Shown here: piece by piece, positions 57,301 to 64,000 of the stretch
Layout: each line of letters starts with the position of its first letter
How positions within the stretch are numbered: position 1 is the stretch's first letter
From: Melieria omissa
Lineage: Eukaryota > Arthropoda > Insecta > Diptera > Ulidiidae
Direction: 5' to 3'
DNA length: 64,000 nt
NCBI GenBank assembly: GCA_963971225.1
Contig: OZ020268.1
Location: forward strand, 11,387,032 to 11,451,031
The notes under the pieces: generated by a model
What the model was told of the DNA's origin: nothing
What the model saw: only the letters and a program-made list of their open reading frames with translations
Databases searched by the model: none
Translations under genes and position numbers: made by a program

Positions 57301-59681
57301 ACTGGAACTCCAACAGCGACACGTTTGAATTTCTGTTCAAATTCCACAAGATTCCCCAGGATGTTCTGGTGGGAAAGCGATCGCCGACCAAAAGAGAGAT
57401 GCTGGGCATCGTTATGTCCATCTACGACCCATTTGGATTCCTCGCAAATGTGACACTATTCACGAAGCTACTGGTGCAAGTGACCTGGAAACGGCAGATT
57501 CAATGGGATGATGTTTTACCGGATGATTTGAAGAAGCAATGGTTCACCTGGTGGAATGAGTTCCAACGTGTCAAGCATATTACCGTGCCCCGATGCTATT
57601 CGGAAAATTTGCCGATTGCTAACGAAATTCAACTACACGTATTTGTAGACGCTAGTTCCAAGGCATACGCAGCTGTAGCGTATTTGCGCATAGCGGCGAA
57701 CGATCAAGTTGACGTCGCATTTGTCGCCGCCAAAACAAGATGCGCCCCCATTAAAGGCATGACCATTCCAAGGCTCGAGTTGCAGGCTGCAGTGTTGGGG
57801 AGCCGATTGAGTGCAACAATCGAAAAATGTCACGAATTCCGCATCGATAAAGTCACCTATTGGAGCGATTCCCAAACAGTGTTGCTTTGGGTCCGCTCTA
57901 CAACACGACAGTACAAACAATTTGTTGCCTGTAGAATTGCCGAGCTGCTAGCCGCTACAGATCCAGCACAGTGGCGTTGGATACCAACAACGCTTAATGC
58001 CGCGGATGATGCCACGAGGGCGAAACTGCCCATAGACGTCAACTCGGTTTCCGGCTGGCTAAGGGGCCCTACATTCTTGCACCTTGGAGAGGAGCAATGG
58101 CCCCAAGAACCTACACAGCTACAGTCAGAACATTGCGGTGACGAAGAGAGGCAATTCGTCCTAATATCGACAAAGGGTGAGTTTTGTATTCAATTTACAA
58201 AATTTTCTTCTTATTGGAAGATGCTACGAGTTCTGGCCTGGGTGCTGAGGTTCATCAATGCCACAAGGTCTACACTACACGTCCGCTACAAAAGAGAGTT
58301 GACATCAGCTGAAATTGGTGTCGCTGAGAAGCTGATATGCCGCCGATGTCAAGAAGAAGCATACGCGGGTGAGATCCGTTCCATACAGTCCAATGGGCGA
58401 GTGTCGAAATCGAGCAGTTTGTACCTGCTTTCACCGTTCCTCGACGATGATGGTCTGCTAAAGCTCCGGGGAAGGATTGACGCTGCGTATTGTTTGCCAA
58501 TCACAGCCCGACAACCGATCATCTTACCGCAACATCATCGAGTTTCTGGGATGATAATGGAGCACTATCACCAAAAACGTCATCACCAAAACGATTGTCT
58601 CATCATTAACGAAATGCGCCAAAAATTCTGGGTCCCTCGGGCTCGCACTTTGCTGAACGATGTCAAGAAAAGGTGTCCTGTTTGTATTATGGCCAGGGCC
58701 CGACCTGTTACGCCGTTGATGGGCCAGTTGCCATCGGATCGTTTGACGCCATTCGTCCGTCCGTTCACCTATGCTGGGGTGGATTACTGTGGTCCTTTCT
58801 CGGTGGCTGTTGGACGCCGGAGGGAAAAGCGCTGGATAGCACTCTTCACGTGCTTAACAACGCGAGCCGTTCATTTGGAAATTGCCGATGAACTCTCAAC
58901 AAGTGCGTTTCTACTTTGCTTTCGAAACTTCATGAACCGGCGTGGTACGCCGGCACGTATGCGTAGCGACAATGGCACGAATTTTGTCGGTGCACAAAAA
59001 GAGCTAACTAAGGAAAACCGTTTATTTGACGTTGAGGAGCTGTCGCGTTATATGGCAAAGGAGAGGATCGAGTGGGTCTTTAACTGTCCCGCCAATCCAA
59101 GCAGTGGAGGTTGCTGGGAGCGTTTGGTACAATGCGTTAAGCGTGTGCTGAGCAGAGTCCTGAAGGAAGAAGCCCCAAAACTGGAGACATTCCGGAGCGT
59201 AGTGATCGAGGCGGAAAATATTATAAATAGCCGCCCTTTGACGGACCTGCCTATGACGCTCGAAGACGAGGAGCCATTAACACCCAATCATTTCCTGTTG
59301 GGGTGTTTAAATTCAACGCAAACGCCGGCGCTACCTGAAAGTGAAATATGCTTGCGCAAACAGTGGCGGATCGCGCAGAATTTAAAAGATAGATTTTGGA
59401 GAAGATGGACTGTGGAATACTTGCCGCAACTGTTGAGACGTACGAAGTGGAGGCATGAGGTCAGACCGTTACAGCTTGGCCAGTTAGTGGTTATTTGCGA
59501 TCCGAGCCTTCCGAGAAGCCGCTGGGAGAAAGGAAAGATTGTGGAGGTATTCGCAGCCAAAGACGGGCAAGTCCGTAGTGCAGATGTCCTCACCAAGCAT
59601 GGTCGTATAAGGCGCCCTGCCAGCAAGCTAGCCGCTTTATGTTTTGCGGAACCCAAGGATCCACCAGGGGAGAGAATGTAA
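54327..59681 (+). CDS. BEL/Pao Gag-Pol polyprotein, 1784 residues
   Basis: Single uninterrupted frame. The ATG at 54327 is immediately preceded by an in-frame TGA, which fixes the start. Regions in order: a Pro-rich triplicated LPSDPSLLPPQN segment (about 108-146); a capsid-like DUF1759 region (about 168-337); three Cys/His knuckles at about 393 (C-x2-C-x3-H-x4-C), 426 (C-x2-C-x4-H-x4-C) and 445 (C-x4-C-x3-H-x4-H); an aspartic protease of DUF1758 type with MLDEGSS near 509-515; reverse transcriptase with Asp843 and YVDD at 920-923; RNase H with Asp1108, Glu1151 and Asp1181; an integrase with an HHCC zinc region (about 1413-1453), then Asp1486, Asp1548 and Glu1598; and a C-terminal DUF5641-like region. 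The stop TAA (59679-59681) is supplied by the 3' LTR. All catalytic residues are present, so activity is plausible. There is no Env and no frameshift between Gag and Pol. Confidence 0.97.
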   Translation: MLTRARANHIEGEQSDSDSYNSSEMLNAEQTVPNPGQQDAALNVDQVSALLASLNTLRESVEELRKETSRGQAEIQQLRAQVAHGASANNLQLSPPPRRSTGLVPQPLPSDPSLLPPQNLPSDPSLLPPQNLPSDPSPLPPQNLPSSMLYNGALSMVDNGSSKLYPLPSFGGNPEDWPLFQVNFRDTTAEFGYNNRQNLMRLHKALHGSAKDAVTSLLIYPDDVPKVMEELEFNFGRPDLLIKSQLQKVQQFPSIYENRLEHVLDFANRVRNIVAFFKSAQCEHHLLNPILLEQLIGKLPPSKQFDWSRHAAAIKPFPTLESFSNWISDLAKVVALMPSISTASWRTSQTATGRVSQGVQQPSANRQGTAAGGGARRVLHSSESAVQQQPDTCLQCGQGHVLSTCRQFRALKTNAKWEVVKRNKLCFACLQQGHNLTTCPEKQVCGINGCSRYHHQSLHQNAAAPTQTTSAPSNEVGHVLNCHRQHQSSLFKILPVTICGPQGSLPVYAMLDEGSSVSLLQEEVANKLGLKGRTMPLTLQWYGQKKTTENSRKVALTVKGRAAEFALKNIRTVRHLNLPVQSLRTKQFCHLKSLPITEYTEAKPVLLLGLDNSYLSACTNIVQNGPDQPIAVETKLGWVVYGPLSHKGHTEPRLLHVTEAHTLKQLNKIVDDFLSIENFGVRNTSVIMESDEDKRARHILSSTTKDVGRRFEVGLLWRQDKVELPDSYAMAHQRLRGIEGKMRRNAKFAAAYQAEMAKYINEGYARLLSPEEADEREHPIWYLPHFGVVNPHKPQKLRIVFDAAAKASNVSLNSVLLKGPDHAQPLLAIMHKFRQGQIAVSADIKEMFSQVKIRPADQNAQRFLWRDGNSEKPVRVYVMTSMIFGAACSPCCAEYIKNWNASQWASLMPAGAKAVIEKTYVDDLVISFNSAAEAETVSIETVKINAAAGFTLRRFVSNCKELQLKLNGDSQVQPDAISMEYQPSTDKVLGLYWNSNSDTFEFLFKFHKIPQDVLVGKRSPTKREMLGIVMSIYDPFGFLANVTLFTKLLVQVTWKRQIQWDDVLPDDLKKQWFTWWNEFQRVKHITVPRCYSENLPIANEIQLHVFVDASSKAYAAVAYLRIAANDQVDVAFVAAKTRCAPIKGMTIPRLELQAAVLGSRLSATIEKCHEFRIDKVTYWSDSQTVLLWVRSTTRQYKQFVACRIAELLAATDPAQWRWIPTTLNAADDATRAKLPIDVNSVSGWLRGPTFLHLGEEQWPQEPTQLQSEHCGDEERQFVLISTKGEFCIQFTKFSSYWKMLRVLAWVLRFINATRSTLHVRYKRELTSAEIGVAEKLICRRCQEEAYAGEIRSIQSNGRVSKSSSLYLLSPFLDDDGLLKLRGRIDAAYCLPITARQPIILPQHHRVSGMIMEHYHQKRHHQNDCLIINEMRQKFWVPRARTLLNDVKKRCPVCIMARARPVTPLMGQLPSDRLTPFVRPFTYAGVDYCGPFSVAVGRRREKRWIALFTCLTTRAVHLEIADELSTSAFLLCFRNFMNRRGTPARMRSDNGTNFVGAQKELTKENRLFDVEELSRYMAKERIEWVFNCPANPSSGGCWERLVQCVKRVLSRVLKEEAPKLETFRSVVIEAENIINSRPLTDLPMTLEDEEPLTPNHFLLGCLNSTQTPALPESEICLRKQWRIAQNLKDRFWRRWTVEYLPQLLRRTKWRHEVRPLQLGQLVVICDPSLPRSRWEKGKIVEVFAAKDGQVRSADVLTKHGRIRRPASKLAALCFAEPKDPPGERM
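54648..54770 (+). repeat. 36-bp in-frame tandem repeat in Gag
   Basis: Three copies of a 36-bp unit (CCAAGTGATCCGTCTCTGCT then GCCGCCGCAGAATTT) encode a Pro-rich LPSDPSLLPPQN repeat between the coiled, Gln-rich N terminus and the capsid-like region. The copies differ by one or two bases, so they are recent. Confidence 0.92.
59666..59676 (+). other. Polypurine tract of the BEL element
   Basis: AGGGGAGAGAA, an 11-base purine run directly abutting the 3' LTR. It lies inside the last codons of the Gag-Pol frame (GER of GERM), so the plus-strand primer and the protein C terminus overlap. Confidence 0.9.
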
Positions 59682-59940
59682 CCGCAGAGTCATGCCTCGC
59701 GCATGCAGCCCTGGGCCACGCGTGTGGCACATGCAGCCCTGCAGGGAGGAACAGCGGCCATATTCAATTGACGACCGACAGCGTACCAAGGCGCAACAAT
59801 TTCAAACAAACAAATTTTATAATAGCTTTTTCGGAGTTCTTTGCCGAATTAACAGAGTTAACAAATTACATTACATTAAATAAAACCCAACAAATTTATA
59901 AGTACTTTTTCGGAGTATTTGCCGAGTTAACAAAGTTACA
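59677..59940 (+). repeat. 3' LTR of the BEL/Pao element (264 bp)
   Basis: Identical to the 5' LTR over its whole length by direct comparison. The Gag-Pol stop codon TAA is bases 3-5 of this LTR. AATAAA lies at 59879-59884. Confidence 0.96.
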
Positions 59941-61310
59941 CATTCATTCGTCCATATATCCCATAACTCGTTTGTCAATCCACATAGGCAGATATATACA
60001 ATCTGTTCGTATATCAAACTTGACCTTCAACCGCCATTCATTCATCAAACATATCAATCCAATACACAATCCATGTAAATGCATAATTCTGGTACATCCA
60101 TACATTCACATGCATCCCATTCGTCCACATATCCCATAACTCGAAAGTCAAATTACATGGCCTGATATATCCGTTCAGCAAATTCAATCGATCATCTATC
60201 AAACTTGACCTTCAAACCGCCATCCATTCACACATTTATTCATTTACTTGTACATCCATTCTTTCACCCATATATCCCATAACTCGTTTGTCAATCCACA
60301 AAGCCAGATATATCTATTCAGTAAACCTAATGAATCTGTTCGTCTATCAAACTTGACTTTCAGCCGTTATGAATTCATTAACACACATCAATCCAGCACA
60401 CAATCCATGTATGTAAATGTATAGCACTTGTACATCTATTCTTTCATCCATATATCCCATAACTTGTCCCTCAATCCACATGGCCAGATATATCCATTCA
60501 GTTAATCTAAACAATCTGTTCGTCTATGAAACTTGACCTTCAATCACAATCCATTCACACATTTACTCACGTTCTTGTACATCCATTCTTTCATCAATAT
60601 ATCTTAAAACTCGTCTGTAAATCCTCAAGGCCAGATATATCCATTCAGTAAATCTAATAAATCTGCTCGTCCGTCATTAATTCATCAATTCATTAACACT
60701 CATTAACCCAACATAGAATCCATGTATGACATGTAAGTGCATAATAAGTTCTTGTACATCCAGTCTTTCATCCATATATCCCATAACTTGGCCCTCAATC
60801 CACATGCCCAGATATATCCATTGAGTAAAACCAATCAATCTGTTCGTCTATCAAACTCGACCTTCAATCACCATTCATTCACACATTTATACACTTACTT
60901 GTTTATTCATTCTTTCGTCCATATATCTCATAGATCGTTCCTCAATCCACATAGTCAGATATATCCATTCAGCAAAACTAATAAACCTACTCGTCTTTCA
61001 AACTCGACCTTCAGCCGTCATTCATTCATCAAACCATTAACACGCATCAATCCAATACACAATCCATGTAAATGCATAATACTGGTACATCCATTTTTCA
61101 TCCATATATCCCATAACTTGTCCCTCAATCCACATGGCCAGATGTATCCATTCAGTAAATCTAATCAATCTGTTCGTCTATCAAACTTGACCTTTAACCG
61201 CCATCCATTTACACATTTACTCGCTTACTTGTACATCCATTTTTTCATCCATATATCCCATAAATCGTCCCTCAATTCACATAGCTATTCATCCACACAT
61301 ACATACATAC
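59941..61310. repeat. Satellite-like array with alternating unit lengths, right part
   Basis: The first five bases (CATTC) are the right target duplication. GATATAT anchors lie near 59991, 60164, 60307, 60487, 60634, 60811, 60958 and (as GATGTAT) 61141. The spacings are 173, 143, 180, 147, 177, 147 and 183, so short (about 145 bp) and long (about 178 bp) units alternate and the true period is about 325 bp. Long units have an extra block with CATCAATCCA-ACACAATCCATGTA and AATGCATAAT. Shared text includes CTTTCATCCATATATCCCAT, CTATCAAACTTGACCTTCAA and CCATTCAGTAAA. There is no coding content. Confidence 0.88.
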
Positions 61311-62877
61311 ATTCATTCATTCTCCCTTTACTAAAACATAATTACGACTAAATTGGAAGCAACGCCAATATACTTGTTACCTCAAAACACATTGTTCCCA
61401 GCACACATACACTCTTACTCTCACACTCACACACACACACACACACACAATACTTCATTGGCGCCACGCTCGTGCGCCACAACAATGAATGAAATCGTAT
61501 TTATCATCATTCTTCATCGTCACTCTCTTCATTGTCATGTGCCGCCTGCCCCACCCGCCTCCCCTACCCGCCCCGACTACACTGCATGTAACACTTCATC
61601 AAGCCTAATGTTAACTTGGCACTCTTCCCGCTACATTCACAACACCGTTTCCATCACTGTGGCTCTGCACAATTTTTATTGTTTTGCTGTTTTGGAATTT
61701 GTGGCCATCGCCAACGTTGTTGTTCAACATTGTTGCACACCATAGCGTCTTTCCAAAATGTATTCCGAGCTACAGAGAAAACCAGACAACAGATTAACTT
61801 TGCCGCCGACGCATCATTCGAACAGGACATTAGCAGACAACAACACAACAAGCGCAGCAGTGCCTCAAGGAAGTAGTCAAGAAGCCGCCAAAACAACAGC
61901 AAATCTTCATACAAAAGTGTAGTTTTCTGTAGAGAGAGATTGAGAGAAAGAAATGGAAAGGACAGCGAGAGCAAACTGCAACAGCGTGAGCGCCTGTAAA
62001 TTGCTGCAAAATTGCTGCAACAGTCGCTTCTGCTGTTGTGGCGCCCCATGCCGTCGGAACGACTCAGTTGACGGCTGCACGCGAAACGATTCGGTTGCTT
62101 TTTCCAGTGCTGAACGCAGATATCCAGACACAAAATCAACACAACAATGAAGTGATTGAGCAAATTTTTCTGCAAGCAACACAACAAAAAATATTATTTC
62201 AAATAAATATTTGAAAAAAATTATAAATAATTTGAAAGTGCAAAAATCAAATTAAGTAAGCAAAAATCAAATCGAGTTCAATGCGTAAACGCGCAACGTC
62301 TATCGTCGTTGGAATTTCTAGCAGCCAAACACATAATGCGTGAACGTATCGTGGCAGCTGCTGTAGTCGCTGCACGGGCAATCACTCCACCACATTAAAA
62401 TGCATGAAAATGCAAAAGTGTTTAATATTTAAATGAGAAGCCAACAAATCGGTATTCAATCATTCGCTATTGAACTGTCCACCCACAAACATGCCAACAA
62501 AAATCAACTGAAAATGTAATGCACAAGAAAATTGTAATGTCGTTGTTTATTTTGTATAAATCATTGCAAAGGTTATGCTTCATCAAATTTAGAGCCATAA
62601 AAAATTAAAAAAAAATGCATTGCGTTTTTGCTAGAATTTGAAAATTCTGAGAAGTCAAGTCAAGTTGGTAAAATATTCAAAAGAGGCATTTATGTTGTAT
62701 TGATTGGGAAAATTTGATATTCAAGTATTTCTACAGAGCTCTGAGTAACTGAATATATGATAATGTAAACTTTTTCAGTTGCCGCAATAAAACAAAGTTG
62801 TCCCAGTTGCCCAAATAAAAGTTCCTAAAATATTCCACTACATGGATTCTTACTTCAAGCTCTGTATTCAAGGATTT
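61311..62877. other. Unassigned non-coding stretch with an (AC)n run
   Basis: 61418-61448 is a CACACAC run. 61560-62160 is GC-balanced with many CAACAA and GCTGCAAA words and is open in several frames on both strands without motifs. No gene, RNA or mobile element is recognised. Confidence 0.5.
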
Positions 62878-62932
62878 ATAATACTTTACTATTCAGACAG
62901 CTTTATTGATTGTCTGAATAGTAAAGTATTAT
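62878..62932. other. Perfect 22-bp stem hairpin
   Basis: 62878-62899 and 62911-62932 are exact reverse complements (outer part ATAATACTTTACTATTCAGA). They are separated by the 11-nt loop GCTTTATTGAT. The stem is in the size range of microRNA or small-MITE hairpins, but the loop is short and the stem contains no mismatch. Function is unknown. Confidence 0.9.
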
Positions 62933-62947
62933 TAGTTGAATTCTTTT

Positions 62948-63166
62948 GAAACATAGTGAAAAGAGAGCAATGGAAGCCTTAAGTTCCTTTTCATTGGTTT
63001 AACTCTTCAATCCACAGCAACCTTAAGATAGTTTTAGAAGTTGAAAAAATTTCAATGTTTCTCATGTTTTAACATTCTTAAACTATCTTATGATTACAGT
63101 GGATTAAACAGTTAAACCAATGAATAAGAAATTAAGGCTTCCATTGTACTCTATGCACTATATTTC
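62948..63166. other. Large imperfect inverted repeat (arms about 95 bp)
   Basis: Left arm (62948-63041) and right arm (about 63073-63166) are inverted copies with scattered mismatches. Shared text read from outside inwards: CAATGGAAGCCTTAA, TTCATTGGTTTAACT, AATCCAC and TAAGATAGTTT. About 30 bp separate the arms. It lies right after the perfect hairpin at 62878. It could be a MITE or a hairpin-RNA locus. No target duplication was identified. Confidence 0.8.
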
Positions 63167-63325
63167 CTTCCACTTTCAGTGCATCGTAAAAAAAGTAACC
63201 ATATGCAATCGTAAACCTCGATTCGTACCTTGAAATTCCTTTCAGCAAAATAGGTCCAAATTAGTCATCATCGATGTTGAGATGGCCGGCTCGTCACGAA
63301 AGGCCACACATACAGACTCGTATTC

Positions 63326-63385
63326 GGTTCTTAGCGATACCAGATGGGGTCCTTGGCGATATCAGATGGGATCCTTAGCGATCCG
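63326..63385. repeat. 22-bp minisatellite, about three units
   Basis: GGTTCTTAGCGATACCAGAT, then GGTCCTTGGCGATATCAGAT, then GATCCTTAGCGATCC, with a 22-bp period. Confidence 0.8.
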
Positions 63386-63711
63386 TTTACGAGTTGTAAT
63401 AGTGATGTGTGACAATACGATTTTTTCGTGACAAACTTCAGCAAATGCTTCTGAAGACAGGGTCTAGAACTTCTCGAATTCCTTCCTCAGCGAGGCAAAG
63501 CTGCAAAAACTCAAAACCCAATTTGCAGTGCAGTTTTTCTTAGTTATGTTTACTTATATTTCCCATTAAGTTATTCATTCTCTAATTCAAAATATACCCA
63601 CAGCTTGCTTTACGGAGTAAATAGTTTTCAGAAAAGTTGGTCATAAATAAAACTCGAACAAAGAAAAAGTTGAAATGGTTCAATTTGGATAAACTGAGTA
63701 CTGCAGTACTA

Positions 63712-64000
63712 CCGCCGCAGCTCAGCTGGCTAGTGCGTTGGGCCGCGAGTCAAGGCTCCGCGAGTCAAGACTCCGCGAGTTCAATACTCCGTTGCGTTAA
63801 CACCGAAAAAAATAAAAACAACAATTTTTCTTTCGGTGGTTGTCCTCTCAGCAGGAAATGGCAAACCTCTGAGAGTAAAATGCCCTATGAAAAAGCTCCC
63901 AACTCGCCCTTCGGAATCGGCATAAAACTGTAGGTCCTTTTCATCCGTGTACAGATTCACACGCACAACATGGATGGTTGCGGGTAGCTGGGCCTCAGTC
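63712..64000 (+). mobile_element. tRNA-derived SINE, second copy (cut by window end)
   Basis: Head CCGCCGCAGCTCAGCTGGCT with an A box and GAGTTCAATACTCC as a weak B box. A 15-bp piece (CCGCGAGTCAAG-CT) is repeated within the head. The body shares CTCTCAGCAGGAAATGGCAA, CCTCTGAGAGTAAA, AAAAGCTCCCAACTCG, ATAAAACTGTAGGTCC and TGGTTGCGGG with the copy at 7547-7884. The 3' end lies beyond the window. Confidence 0.85.

Larger units (their letters stand above)
53375..59940 (+). mobile_element. Complete BEL/Pao LTR retrotransposon (6566 bp)
   Basis: Two 264-bp LTRs, identical at every base that I compared, bracket a repeat-rich leader and one long Gag-Pol frame. A 5-bp duplication (CATTC) flanks the element. 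The polypurine tract AGGGGAGAGAA (59666-59676) directly precedes the 3' LTR. The polyprotein has three zinc knuckles, an aspartic protease, reverse transcriptase with YVDD, RNase H and a DDE integrase, and no envelope gene. No primer-binding site complementary to a tRNA 3' end (TGG...) could be seen directly after the 5' LTR. BEL/Pao elements are classed with the Belpaoviridae by viral taxonomists. Identical LTRs and an unbroken frame mark a very young copy. Confidence 0.97.

Noticed and set aside
59644..60139. Frames spanning the 3' LTR and satellite
   Set aside because: Read-through of LTR sequence and repeat DNA. The equivalent frame in the 5' LTR also lacks any gene signature.
61654..62187. 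177-codon reverse-strand frame rich in Cys and Leu
   Set aside because: Overlapped by frames in other phases on both strands in a GC-balanced stretch. No motif or family signature.

Overview
The window looks like intergenic or deep-intronic DNA from a higher fly (Diptera). I favour a tephritid-like genome, but the species is an inference. The sequence is AT-rich and full of short ACATACATATGT-type runs. It carries tRNA-derived SINEs, mariner-type DNA transposons, TTAGGTTA-tailed repeats, a solo LTR and one complete BEL/Pao LTR retrotransposon. I recognise no host protein-coding exon, real tRNA, rRNA or other host RNA gene in the 64 kb. Every convincing coding sequence belongs to a mobile element.

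Layout. 1-7.5 kb: a 221-bp tandem duplication, a long pentanucleotide microsatellite, a truncated long-TIR MITE (1499-2060), one half of an inverted-repeat element (4922-5310), and two tandem families of about 140 and 320 bp (5.5-7.05 kb). 7.5-16.8 kb: a tRNA-derived SINE with a 7-bp target duplication (7547-7884), a solo LTR flanked by ATAT (12378-12765), a tRNA-Glu-like SINE head, and an internally deleted DD41D-type mariner (15905-16808). 17-28 kb: an AT-rich tandem array split by a complete 622-bp long-TIR MITE with TTA duplications (19855-20476), a CAT microsatellite, and a 1.1-kb inverted-repeat element (26033-27162). 29-38 kb: degenerate tandem repeats, a hAT-type MITE (32470-32590), a second tRNA-Glu-like SINE head, and possible regulatory islands.

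38-51 kb: an internally deleted mauritiana-like mariner with perfect 30-bp TIRs (38286-39198), a mariner C-terminal remnant (about 40722-41147), three further relatives of the 12-kb LTR, minisatellites, a non-LTR retrotransposon 3' end (43694-44060) and a 2-kb degenerate tandem array. 53-61.3 kb: a satellite-like array with alternating short and long units, interrupted by the BEL/Pao element (53375-59940). That element has two identical 264-bp LTRs, 5-bp target duplications, a GC-rich tandem-repeat leader and one uninterrupted 1784-residue Gag-Pol frame, so it is a recent and possibly active insertion. 61.3-64 kb: a 22-bp perfect hairpin, a large imperfect inverted repeat, and a second copy of the 7.5-kb SINE running off the end of the window.

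The BEL polyprotein is the only intact gene. It encodes its own capsid-like region, zinc knuckles, protease, reverse transcriptase, RNase H and integrase. The MITEs, SINEs and deleted mariners are non-autonomous and would need proteins supplied from elsewhere. Coordinates of repeat edges were read by eye and may be off by a few bases, more for degenerate arrays.
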